NCBI RefSeq assembly: GCF_038561955.2
Contig: NZ_CP138333.2
Location: 868,001 to 932,000 of the forward strand
Direction of reading: 5' to 3'
Source: Salinicoccus sp. Bachu38
Lineage (GTDB): Bacteria; Bacillota; Bacilli; Staphylococcales; Salinicoccaceae
DNA: 64,000 bases
Numbering within the stretch: position 1 is the stretch's first letter; the number at the start of each line of letters is the position of its first letter. Under the pieces are notes generated by a model, which saw only the letters and a program-made list of their open reading frames with translations, did no database searches and had not been told where the DNA came from. Below, in pieces: positions 1-6,592 of this stretch. Position numbers and translations under genes: made by a program.

Positions 1-122
1 TGGTCGCCTTTCTCCTTGACGTTGTCCCATTTATCTTTGACACCGCCATCGCCGTTGCCGTCTTTAATATTATTTACAGCATCTTTTGCTTTATCAAATA
101 ATCCTTTTTTCTCTTCAGCCAT
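1..122 (-). CDS. Small hydrophilic stress-type protein (3' part outside window)
   Basis: The first 40 codons of a minus-strand gene lie in the window and the C-terminus is cut off by the edge. The product is rich in Lys, Asp, Gly and Asn and has no hydrophobic segment. A GGAGATG ribosome site sits just upstream of the ATG at 122. A SigB-type promoter lies at 162-187. The composition resembles small CsbD-like or other general-stress proteins, but I cannot assign a family from the fragment. Confidence 0.7.
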   Translation of the reverse strand, partial: MAEEKKGLFDKAKDAVNNIKDGNGDGGVKDKWDNVKEKGD

Positions 123-161
123 AATCAACATCTCCTTTGCGTTAATTCTTATACTATATGT

Positions 162-187
162 TTACCTATATATACAAGGTTCTAAAC
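162..187 (-). promoter_or_regulatory. SigB-type promoter for the gene at 1-122
   Basis: On the minus strand GTTTAG is followed after 14 bases by AGGTAA. The SigB consensus is GTTTAA, 12-15 bases, GGGWAW, so there is one mismatch in each hexamer. It lies 40 bases upstream of the start codon. Confidence 0.55.
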
Positions 188-207
188 ATGGATCGTCAAA
201 CCCATTG

Positions 208-233
208 AAAAAGCACCGTCCGATGGACGGTGC
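208..233 (-). terminator. Terminator of the CsbD-like gene
   Basis: On the minus strand a 9-bp perfect stem GCACCGTCC/GGACGGTGC with a 3-base loop is followed by five T. It lies just after the stop codon at 243. Confidence 0.8.
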
Positions 234-242
234 CGGGGGATG

Positions 243-425
243 CTATTTTTTGTCGTTGAATGCGTCTGTTGCCTTGTCTTTTACGTCGTTCGCAGCGTCC
301 TTGACTTTGCCTTCCGTCTCCTGACGCTTGCCTTCTTCTTTCGTCTTGTCATCATTCATCATGTCGCCGGCAGCTTTTTTCGCCTTGCCCATGAATTTGT
401 CTTTTTTGCTTGTATCATCAGCCAT
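243..425 (-). CDS. CsbD family general stress protein
   Basis: This is a 60-residue, highly charged, Cys-free protein. It shows the CsbD pattern of GKAKKAAGDM, then an acidic/basic middle with EGK, then GKVKDAANDVKDKA. CsbD proteins are abundant SigB-dependent stress proteins in Bacillus and Staphylococcus; their biochemical function is unresolved. The ATG at 425 follows AGAGGTG at good spacing. A longer in-frame reading back to 566 would swallow the promoter at 474-499, so I reject it. The gene has its own SigB-type promoter and its own terminator (208-233), so it is probably monocistronic. Confidence 0.85.
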   Translation of the reverse strand: MADDTSKKDKFMGKAKKAAGDMMNDDKTKEEGKRQETEGKVKDAANDVKDKATDAFNDKK

Positions 426-473
426 CAGTAAACACCTCTTCTTATGAATTGTAGTTTTGCTTTCCATAGGTCG

Positions 474-499
474 ATTCCCAGTTCGTGGGAAGGTTAAAC
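474..499 (-). promoter_or_regulatory. SigB-type promoter for the CsbD-like gene
   Basis: On the minus strand GTTTAA and GGGAAT are separated by exactly 14 bases (480-493), with no mismatch to GTTTAA-N12-15-GGGWAW. It lies between the stop of the gene at 502 and the CsbD start at 425. Confidence 0.8.
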
Positions 500-501
500 T
501 T

Positions 502-696
502 CTAACGGTTTCCGGAATCGTATCGATTGTCGTGGAAGACGCTCTTGTCCGTCTCTTCGTCCACATAGAATTCCTTGCGCTTCTTATTTATATCGGAAAG
601 GACGTCCTCCATGGAGTCGTCTTCGGAATTGCGTTGTCCAAGTTTTTCGTCGGATGATTCTTCGAACATTTTCTCCGTCTTATCCTTTTTGAACAT
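502..696 (-). CDS. Small acidic hypothetical protein, SigB-type promoter
   Basis: A 64-residue hydrophilic protein dominated by Asp, Glu, Lys and Ser, with no Cys and no membrane segment. I do not recognise a family. The ATG at 696 follows GGGAGAGG. A SigB-type promoter lies at 727-752, and the CsbD-like gene follows downstream with a second promoter of the same kind. The context suggests a general-stress protein. Composition alone would also fit a disordered or coil-forming protein. Confidence 0.7.
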   Translation of the reverse strand: MFKKDKTEKMFEESSDEKLGQRNSEDDSMEDVLSDINKKRKEFYVDEETDKSVFHDNRYDSGNR

Positions 697-726
697 GTGG
701 CAACCTCTCCCTTCCTTTTTATTTCA

Positions 727-752
727 GTACCCGTCGCGAAACGGAGTGAAAC
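727..752 (-). promoter_or_regulatory. SigB-type promoter for the gene at 502-696
   Basis: On the minus strand GTTTCA and GGGTAC are spaced by 14 bases (733-746). This is one mismatch per hexamer from the SigB consensus. It ends 30 bases before the start codon. Confidence 0.6.
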
Positions 753-788
753 ATTACCCTTTCGGGTAAAGTGGGGTGAGGTGATGAC

Positions 789-1232
789 ATGTATGCAATA
801 AATGGCAAATTCAATCAGACATTCCGGGATTTCGGGATATATCGGCGGCTCGGCATTGTGAGCGTGACGACGACCCGCTTCAAGGAAAGCGTCATGGGCC
901 CGGGACCGGGGGATCTGTTTGCGCTGTACAGCACACGCCAGGGTTGGCTTGGCGTCGGGAGGGTGGTGGAACCGGCCGTACCCTTCCGGGATTTCAGGAT
1001 GCATCAGGGCGGCCGGCTGATCGACCAGGATGCGTATCCTTTCAAGGAGATCCAGCGCATCAACCCCCATTTCGGCAAAGAGGAGTATGTACTGCGCGTG
1101 GAATGGCTCGCCATCGTGGATACGGTGGAGGAGGGGGAACTGATCGGCGGATTCGACTCTGATGACCCGGTCATAGTGCTTGATGATAAAACGGAAGCGG
1201 AAGTCTTCAGGGCATTCGACCTTTCCATATGA
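789..1232 (+). CDS. Hypothetical protein, possible PUA/EVE-like fold
   Basis: A 147-residue soluble protein. The central stretch GPGDLFALYSTRQGWLGVGR (residues about 38-57) has the pattern 'GD.. Y ... G.vGvG.V' seen at the start of EVE/ASCH/PUA-like domains, and EEYVLRVEWLAIVD further on would match a later strand. This is a fold-level guess. The ATG at 789 follows GGGGTGAGGTGATGAC. The gene lies divergent from the small stress genes and convergent with the gene at 1,269-1,508, sharing a terminator. Confidence 0.6.
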   Translation: MYAINGKFNQTFRDFGIYRRLGIVSVTTTRFKESVMGPGPGDLFALYSTRQGWLGVGRVVEPAVPFRDFRMHQGGRLIDQDAYPFKEIQRINPHFGKEEYVLRVEWLAIVDTVEEGELIGGFDSDDPVIVLDDKTEAEVFRAFDLSI

Positions 1233-1233
1233 A

Positions 1234-1263
1234 AATAACCCTCTCCAGGTCGGGAGGGTTATT
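1234..1263. terminator. Bidirectional terminator
   Basis: A 10-bp perfect stem AATAACCCTC/GAGGGTTATT with a 10-base loop lies between two converging genes. T-rich bases flank it on each strand. Confidence 0.75.
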
Positions 1264-1268
1264 ATGGT

Positions 1269-1508
1269 CTACCGGACTTTCTGTTCAAGCAGCGCCTCGC
1301 CTTCATCCGTCAGCTCGATATTGCTGTAGTAGAAGTCGTAGTCGAACGGTATCAATATAATGAGGCCTTTCTGCTCCATCAGTTTCATATGAAAGTCCAC
1401 AGTGCGGATATCATATTCCGCCATGCTCGTGTTCGGATAGTCGAACAGTTCGTGCTTTACATTATATAGTATATTATATTCCAGATTTCTATCGTATGAA
1501 TACTGCAT
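1269..1508 (-). CDS. Winged-helix-like hypothetical protein (DUF2513-like)
   Basis: A 79-residue protein. The order of elements fits a small winged-helix protein: a helical N-terminus, a candidate recognition region VDFHMKLMEQKGLIILIPFD, a strand pair, then ELTDEGEALLEQ, typical of the C-terminal wing and helix of DUF2513/MarR-like proteins. The ATG at 1,508 has GGAGTGAT upstream. I infer possible DNA binding from the pattern; no partner or target is visible. Confidence 0.6.
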   Translation of the reverse strand: MQYSYDRNLEYNILYNVKHELFDYPNTSMAEYDIRTVDFHMKLMEQKGLIILIPFDYDFYYSNIELTDEGEALLEQKVR

Positions 1509-1592
1509 ATGATCACTCCTGCCAGAATAGTATAAGAACGTCTGTTCTATTTGTCAATGATATTTATTTAGATGTAAATGCCAGGGATTTAT

Positions 1593-1618
1593 GTTTAAAG
1601 ACCTCTATGATGTGGAAC
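1593..1618 (+). promoter_or_regulatory. Possible SigB-type promoter for the PfpI-family gene
   Basis: GTTTAA is perfect, but after 14 bases the second element is TGGAAC, two changes from GGGWAW. It lies 40 bases upstream of the start. The B. subtilis relative YfkM (general stress protein 18) is SigB-dependent, which supports the reading. Confidence 0.4.
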
Positions 1619-1658
1619 ACTATATAATGTAACGATATTCTATAAGGAGTGATTGATT

Positions 1659-2171
1659 TTGGCTAAGAAAGTCGCAGTAATCATGACCAACATGGTAGAA
1701 GATGTCGAATATACAAGCCCGGTCGAGGCACTTCAGAATGAAGGGCACGAGGTGGAAGTCATCGCACCCGAAGCCGGAGAAATAGAAGGTAAGCAGGGCG
1801 GCAAGTTCCAGGCGGATAAAAGCATTGCTGATGCAAGCCCGCAAGACTATGACGCAATCCTGGTACCTGGCGGATTCTCCCCAGACTTGTTGCGTGCCGA
1901 CCAGGAAGGCCGTTTCGGCAAATTCGCAAAACACTTCCTCCAGGAGGACAAGCCGACATTCGCAATCTGTCATGGACCACAGGTACTCATCGATACCGAC
2001 CTGTTGAAGGAACGCAACATTACTTCCTTCATCTCCGTAAGAAAAGACCTGGAGAACGCAGGTGCAAAAGTGCATGACAAATCCGTTGTGGTCTGCAGCA
2101 ACCTCGTATCCAGCCGCAAGCCGGATGACCTGGAAGACTTCAACCGTGAAATCAAGGCACAGCTTGCCTAA
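1659..2171 (+). CDS. DJ-1/PfpI family protein (YfkM/GSP18-like glyoxalase/deglycase)
   Basis: A 170-residue class I glutamine-amidotransferase-like protein. AICHGPQ near residue 105 is the nucleophile elbow with the catalytic Cys, and the [12 protein letters not shown] loop precedes it. Members of this family (YfkM, YraA, PfpI, YhbO) act on glyoxal/methylglyoxal damage or as stress proteins; the exact substrate is debated. I chose the TTG at 1,659, nine bases after AAGGAG. A TTG at 1,653 is only three bases away from it. The gene stands alone, with a possible SigB promoter and its own terminator. Confidence 0.85.
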   Translation: MAKKVAVIMTNMVEDVEYTSPVEALQNEGHEVEVIAPEAGEIEGKQGGKFQADKSIADASPQDYDAILVPGGFSPDLLRADQEGRFGKFAKHFLQEDKPTFAICHGPQVLIDTDLLKERNITSFISVRKDLENAGAKVHDKSVVVCSNLVSSRKPDDLEDFNREIKAQLA

Positions 2172-2219
2172 CCAATTGTGATATGTAAAGAGGTTTAAAT
2201 TTAAGGAATCAACAGCAGG

Positions 2220-2249
2220 TCCAACCCAAATAGGGTTGGATCTTTTTTT
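2220..2249 (+). terminator. Terminator of the PfpI-family gene
   Basis: An 8-bp stem TCCAACCC/GGGTTGGA with a 5-base loop is followed by seven T. Confidence 0.85.
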
Positions 2250-2322
2250 GGATGAAGAGGGGGCGGGAGGCTCCAATTGACATTCGTTGGAATTACGAAT
2301 GACAGGTGAGAGTAAGAACACC

Positions 2323-2352
2323 AAAAAACCGCCCCCTGAACTAGAGGGCGGT
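2323..2352 (-). terminator. Terminator of the nsrR/Ig-like protein unit
   Basis: Read on the minus strand, the stem ACCGCCCT/(G)GGGCGGT runs into six T, ten bases after the stop codon at 2,363. Confidence 0.8.
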
Positions 2353-2362
2353 CCGATTCCGT

Positions 2363-3121
2363 CTATTCGACTGTAATCGTGCGTGCTTTGGCATGGGGAT
2401 CGCCGAAATGATCGAATACAGCGTAGGCAATCGTGTATTCACCCGGTGTTTCGGTATCGACTTCGCCCGAAATATAGGTGCGGTGGGTGATATCACTGCC
2501 GTCCACATCGATGATTGCGACATCCTCCTTGGGATTGAACTCTGAACCTTGGGAAATGGTTATGTCCTCAAGTCCAAGGAATGTGATGGCAGAACTGCTG
2601 GCAGCATTCTCCTCAGCCTCTTCGGATTCTCCGGAGGCGGCAGCAAGTTCTTCTTCAGTCGGTGGAATCATCGGTATCGGGTCGCTTGCAGCATTCGACA
2701 CTTCGATTACACGTGTGTATTCATAGAATCCACCGCGGCTGTTTTCGACACGGTATGACACATTGTAGCTGCCTGCCCGGTTGGTGTTGACGTTGTTGGA
2801 GGTCACCTCGATGTTGCCGGTGATGTCCCCGTCGCGATTGTCGATGGCGTAGACGCCGGCAAGCGGATCGAAATCGTCCCCGACCTGCACATTGTAGGCG
2901 TCGGTGCCTTTGATGGCCGGCACATTGCCACTATGTGACGCGATTTCCTCTTCCATCGTTGGTCCGTTGTAATCGGCATACTTGGAATCAGTCCCGGTTT
3001 CGGATTCTGCTTCTGCTTCGGACGTTTCCGCCTGCTGCAGCTCTTCATCCAGCAGCTCTCCTGTGATCGGCGCTGCCGGCAGCAGTCCGGCCATGAATTT
3101 TATTATTGTACTTGTATTCAT
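2363..3121 (-). CDS. Secreted-type protein with two Ig-like (DUF5011-type) domains
   Basis: A 252-residue protein. It begins with a short hydrophobic stretch IIKFMAGLLPAAPITG (possible weak signal or anchor), followed by an acidic Ser/Glu/Ala-rich segment. Two beta-rich repeats then occur (about residues 70-145 and 180-252), each with the pattern 'D..DGDIT..i......T..PG.Y.v.Y.V' of bacterial Ig-like DUF5011 domains, joined by an acidic Ala/Glu linker. There is no LPXTG sorting signal. The ATG at 3,121 follows GAGGTG; a GTG at 3,130 would overlap the ribosome site. The gene starts 5 bases after nsrR, so the two are probably co-transcribed. Surface location is inferred. Confidence 0.75.
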   Translation of the reverse strand: MNTSTIIKFMAGLLPAAPITGELLDEELQQAETSEAEAESETGTDSKYADYNGPTMEEEIASHSGNVPAIKGTDAYNVQVGDDFDPLAGVYAIDNRDGDITGNIEVTSNNVNTNRAGSYNVSYRVENSRGGFYEYTRVIEVSNAASDPIPMIPPTEEELAAASGESEEAEENAASSSAITFLGLEDITISQGSEFNPKEDVAIIDVDGSDITHRTYISGEVDTETPGEYTIAYAVFDHFGDPHAKARTITVE

Positions 3122-3126
3122 TATGG

Positions 3127-3537
3127 TCACCTCGGTATTGCTTTAGGGGTAATGTCCTGCAATGTATATTTATCGAGCACTTCAAGGTATGCCTTGAGGG
3201 CATCATTCAGCACGAAACGCAGTCCGCATACGGGTGTCAGAACGCATTCATTGCCTTCCGAGAAGCATTCGGCCATATGGAAGTTGTCTTCCGTCTGGCG
3301 GACGACTTCGCCGATATTGAGCGCTTCTGGTTTATAGTTTAGCATAATCCCTCCGCCGCGACCACGTACAGTTTTGACATAGCCGAGCTTCGACAGATGG
3401 TGCACCACTTTTGTCAGGTGGTTTCTCGAAATATTATAGTAGCCTGCGATTTCATCTATCTGGACTTTCTCTTCTTCACGCATGCTGAGGTACATCAGCA
3501 CCCGCAAAGAGTAGTCCGTATATAATGTCAGTTTCAC
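3127..3537 (-). CDS. nsrR: Rrf2-family nitric-oxide-sensing repressor NsrR
   Basis: A 136-residue Rrf2 regulator. The N-terminus KLTLYTDYSLRVLMYL and the helix-turn-helix around YYNISRNHLTKVVHHLSKLG match NsrR. Cys91, Cys98 and Cys104 are the expected iron-sulfur ligands. NsrR loses its cluster on reaction with NO and releases its targets. The GTG at 3,537 lies nine bases after AAGGAG, whereas the in-frame ATG directly abuts that site. The gene is divergent from hmp with an NsrR-type operator between, the classic arrangement. Downstream it is coupled to the Ig-like protein gene. Confidence 0.9.
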   Translation of the reverse strand: MKLTLYTDYSLRVLMYLSMREEEKVQIDEIAGYYNISRNHLTKVVHHLSKLGYVKTVRGRGGGIMLNYKPEALNIGEVVRQTEDNFHMAECFSEGNECVLTPVCGLRFVLNDALKAYLEVLDKYTLQDITPKAIPR

Positions 3538-3675
3538 TGGAATCATCTCCTTCATATAATTATACACGCATTCATTGCTGATATAAATAAAGTGCCTCGA
3601 AACGCAATTATTCTGTGAACGAAATGTGAAATTTAGCACAAAAACTTGAAAACCGTTTCATATTAAATTACCATA

Positions 3676-3698
3676 AAGATGTATTGAAAATATATCTT
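3676..3698. promoter_or_regulatory. NsrR operator upstream of hmp
   Basis: A 23-bp inverted repeat has half-sites AAGATGTATT and AATATATCTT separated by GAA, with 9 of 10 arm positions complementary. It closely matches the known NsrR motif (AAGATGYATTT-N-AAATRCATCTT). It lies 24 bases before the hmp start. Confidence 0.8.
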
Positions 3699-3721
3699 TT
3701 GACAAAAGGGGTTTTAACCAT

Positions 3722-4858
3722 ATGATTACTGAAGAGAAAAAAGAGGTCATCAAAGCGACGATTCCTGTACTGGAAGCACATGGAACCGAAATTACATCCA
3801 CATTCTATCAAAATATGTTCAAGGCACATCCCGAACTTCTGAACATTTTCAACCAGACGAACCAGACGGTCGGCGACCAGCCGAAGGCCCTCGCAATGAC
3901 GGTACTGGCAGCAGCGAAGCATATCGATAACCTCGATGCGATTGTTCCGCACGTTGTCGGCATTGCGCACAAGCACCGTGCACTCGAGATCAAACCGGAA
4001 CATTATCCGATTGTCGGCAAATATCTGCTCGAAGGCATCCAGGAAGTGCTTGGCGACCAGGCGACACCTGAAATCATCGATGCATGGTGTGAATACTACA
4101 ACCAGATCGCCCAGGTGTTCATCGATGTTGAGCAGGACATGTACCAGGCCGCAGCATGGGATGGGTTCAAGCCATTCATCGTCAGGAAGAAGGAAGTCAT
4201 GACACCTGAAATCGTCAGGTTCACGGTGGGTTCCGATAATGTGGACAAGGCCTTCACAGCCGGACAGTATATTACGGTGAAGGTGAAGCCTGCAGACTAT
4301 CCCTATGAAGCACTCCGCCACTATTCCATCTGCTCGAACGATGCGGAGGACGGCATCACATTTGCGGTGAAACGTGAAGGGCTGGATGACAAGAAGGGCG
4401 TCGTTTCGAACTATCTGCATAGTGGCATTGAAGAAGGCGATGCACTCTTCCTTTCTGCACCGGCGGGCGACTTCAAAGTCGAAGCGGAACACGACAGGCT
4501 GCTCTTCATCGCCGGTGGTGTCGGTGCGACCCCGGTCATGGCAATGGCTGAAGAGGCGATTTCAAAAGGCAAGGATGTCAAATTCGTCTACAGTGCAATC
4601 AACGAACAATACCTGCCATTCAAGGACCAGTTTGAAAAACTGGAAGCGGATGGAGCAGACATCAGCGTGAAGTATAGTGACACCGACGGCTACCTGAACC
4701 GTGAAGACTTTACAGGCAGTGAGGACCGTGAAATCTACATCTGTGGTTCCATGCCGTTCATGAATACGATGATCGCCGAACTCAATGCCATGGGCATCGA
4801 TGATTCCCGCATCCACTTCGAGCCGTTCGGTCCGAAAATGAGCCTTCAGAAAGTATAA
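3722..4858 (+). CDS. hmp: Flavohaemoprotein, nitric oxide dioxygenase
   Basis: A 378-residue cytoplasmic enzyme oxidising NO to nitrate with O2 and NAD(P)H. The globin domain (1-140) has Tyr29, Gln53 and proximal His85 (IAHKHRALEI), the same positions as E. coli Hmp. An FAD domain follows with RHYSIC (about 200), then an NAD domain with IAGGVGATPVMAM and a C-terminal HFEPFGP. The protein is slightly shorter than the usual 390-400 residues. The ATG at 3,722 follows AAAAGGGG. The NsrR box upstream implies induction by NO. A strong terminator follows. Confidence 0.96.
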   Translation: MITEEKKEVIKATIPVLEAHGTEITSTFYQNMFKAHPELLNIFNQTNQTVGDQPKALAMTVLAAAKHIDNLDAIVPHVVGIAHKHRALEIKPEHYPIVGKYLLEGIQEVLGDQATPEIIDAWCEYYNQIAQVFIDVEQDMYQAAAWDGFKPFIVRKKEVMTPEIVRFTVGSDNVDKAFTAGQYITVKVKPADYPYEALRHYSICSNDAEDGITFAVKREGLDDKKGVVSNYLHSGIEEGDALFLSAPAGDFKVEAEHDRLLFIAGGVGATPVMAMAEEAISKGKDVKFVYSAINEQYLPFKDQFEKLEADGADISVKYSDTDGYLNREDFTGSEDREIYICGSMPFMNTMIAELNAMGIDDSRIHFEPFGPKMSLQKV

Positions 4859-4890
4859 TAAGCGTCCAGAAGATATTTCAAATATAGACG

Positions 4891-4930
4891 ATACACCCAT
4901 CCGTCCCTAATCGGATGGGTGTATTTTTTT
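4891..4930 (+). terminator. Terminator of hmp
   Basis: A 13-bp stem ATACACCCATCCG/CGGATGGGTGTAT is followed by seven T. Confidence 0.9.
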
Positions 4931-5012
4931 GTTGTGGAATGGTTTATATTATAATGATGGATGGGAAAACGAATCATTTTCCAGATCAGTATAAAAATCA
5001 GGAGGCTTCATA

Positions 5013-5414
5013 ATGGAAAGAAAATGGGGTATCAACTTCATCCGGGTGGCATCAGTATTCGGACTGCTCGGCGTATTCATCGGTTCACAGATGGCGGGGG
5101 AGATGGACTACAGCATCCGTCCGATCCACACGCACGTACTGCTTGTGGGATGGCTGTCCATGTTCGCATGGGGCATATTCTACAGCGTCTACCGCATCAG
5201 AAATAAACTGCTCGTCCATATCCACGGCATCACGGGCATGCTGGGGGCAGTGATGCTGACAAGCGGGATGTACTTCTATATGCTCAACCCGTTCGGTTTC
5301 AATGAAACATTCACTATGATCTATTTCATAGTAGGCGGCAGCGTCCTGCTCATCGCCTTCCTGCTCTTCCTCGTCATTACATTCCTTGTGGAAAAGGATG
5401 GACAGGACGGCTAG
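5013..5414 (+). CDS. Small haem-copper-oxidase subunit I-like membrane protein
   Basis: A 133-residue protein with four predicted membrane helices. RPIHTHVLLVGWLSMFAWG in helix 2 and HIHGITGMLGAVMLTSG in helix 3 carry His residues in the style of cytochrome oxidase/NorB subunit I. It resembles the short Bacillus proteins often labelled 'cytochrome-c oxidase', which are too small to be complete oxidases. The ATG follows AGGAGG. Its position after hmp suggests a link to NO or haem chemistry, but no NsrR box is visible here. A GTTTAT-N15-GGGAAA element at 4,942-4,968 could be a SigB promoter, and a TATAAT overlaps it. Confidence 0.65.
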   Translation: MERKWGINFIRVASVFGLLGVFIGSQMAGEMDYSIRPIHTHVLLVGWLSMFAWGIFYSVYRIRNKLLVHIHGITGMLGAVMLTSGMYFYMLNPFGFNETFTMIYFIVGGSVLLIAFLLFLVITFLVEKDGQDG

Positions 5415-5415
5415 A

Positions 5416-5443
5416 TTCTCCTCTTCAAAAAGGAGAGTTTTTG
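5416..5443 (+). terminator. Weak terminator after the COX1-like gene
   Basis: A 6-bp stem TCTCCT/AGGAGA is followed by G and five T. Confidence 0.55.
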
Positions 5444-5499
5444 TGTTTCATTTTATTTTAAAGGGAAAGTAGTAAATAAAACCATAGAGAGAAAGCGAG

Positions 5500-6465
5500 A
5501 TGGAGTCTTTGGAATATATTCTTCTGGTAATCGGCTTTGTCCTGCTGATCAAGGGTGCGGACTACTTCGTAGAAGGTGCCTCGAACATCGCAGTCAAGCT
5601 CAATGTATCTCCGTTGCTGGTCGGCCTGACCATCGTCGCACTCGGCACCAGTTCGCCTGAAGCGACAGTGGCGATTCTGGCCGCACTGGATGGCAGTCCG
5701 GGCGTCGTACTCGGTAACGTCATCGGCAGCAACATCGTAAACATCACGGTCGTTGTCGGTCTGACGGCGATGATTGCCCCGCTCACAGTGCAGAGTGAAA
5801 CCGTCCGCAAGGAGATTCCATTTGCGATGCTGGCGGCCGTCGTACTGATGATACTGATGGCGGACGTGGCGCTGCAGGGGGCGGGAGCGAACATCATCAA
5901 CCGTGGTGATGGTATCATCATCCTGCTGTTCTTCTCGGTGTTTCTGTATTATGTATTTGAAATGGCACGGAAAAACCGTTCCAGTGCAGTGGAGAAAGTC
6001 GATGCGGATGCCGGAGAGTCCTGGCTGAAGAATATACTCTTCACCATTGGTGGCCTCATTGCGATCATCATCGGGGGTGAAATGGTTGTCAGCAGTGCAA
6101 CGGAAATCGCCCTGGCACTCGGCATGAGCGAGGCACTCGTCGGTCTGACGATCGTTGCGATCGGTACATCACTGCCTGAGATCATGACCTCGGTCACCGC
6201 AGCCCTCAAGGGGAAAGGCGACATGGCCATCGGCAACGTCGTCGGCAGCAACATCTTCAACATATTCTTCGTCACCGGCACGGCCTCCACTGTGGCGCCG
6301 ATTGCTGCAGAATCCAAGCTGTTCTTCGACGGCTGGGTGATGGTGGCCCTGACCGTGCTGCTGCTGATCTTCTCCCGGACCCACTTCAAAATCGGACGTA
6401 AGGAAGGGGCGGTCCTGCTCATCGCCTACATCATATATCTGGTGTACATCATCATGAGGAACTAG
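5500..6465 (+). CDS. Calcium/sodium antiporter (CaCA family, YrbG-like), copy 1
   Basis: A 321-residue integral membrane protein with about ten helices in two inverted halves. Each half carries an alpha-repeat ending in the exchanger signature: GLTIVALGTSSPEATVA (about 43-59), then GNVIGSNIVNI, and GLTIVAIGTSLPEI (second half), then GNVVGSNIFNI. These are the ion-binding motifs of K+-independent/dependent Na+/Ca2+ exchangers. The start ATG follows a GAGAGAAAGCGAG purine-rich site. A close paralogue follows 127 bases downstream after a terminator. Confidence 0.88.
   Translation: MESLEYILLVIGFVLLIKGADYFVEGASNIAVKLNVSPLLVGLTIVALGTSSPEATVAILAALDGSPGVVLGNVIGSNIVNITVVVGLTAMIAPLTVQSETVRKEIPFAMLAAVVLMILMADVALQGAGANIINRGDGIIILLFFSVFLYYVFEMARKNRSSAVEKVDADAGESWLKNILFTIGGLIAIIIGGEMVVSSATEIALALGMSEALVGLTIVAIGTSLPEIMTSVTAALKGKGDMAIGNVVGSNIFNIFFVTGTASTVAPIAAESKLFFDGWVMVALTVLLLIFSRTHFKIGRKEGAVLLIAYIIYLVYIIMRN
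6313..6395 (+). repeat. Near-identical tract shared by the tandem exchangers (copy 1)
   Basis: These 83 bases match 7,406-7,488 with only four differences, including a 38-base identical run, while the flanking coding sequence differs at many positions. Confidence 0.85.
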
Positions 6466-6504
6466 TGCTTACTGTTCATATCATAAATTAAATTTACGGA
6501 TTTC

Positions 6505-6536
6505 CTCCTTCTCAATGATGAGAAGGAGTTTTTTAT
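6505..6536 (+). terminator. Terminator between the exchanger paralogues
   Basis: A 9-bp stem CTCCTTCTC/GAGAAGGAG is followed by a T run. Confidence 0.85.
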
Positions 6537-6592
6537 TTTATAATGAATAGGGAATGGAGTGGAGAAGACGATCCATATCATAGGAAAGAGAG

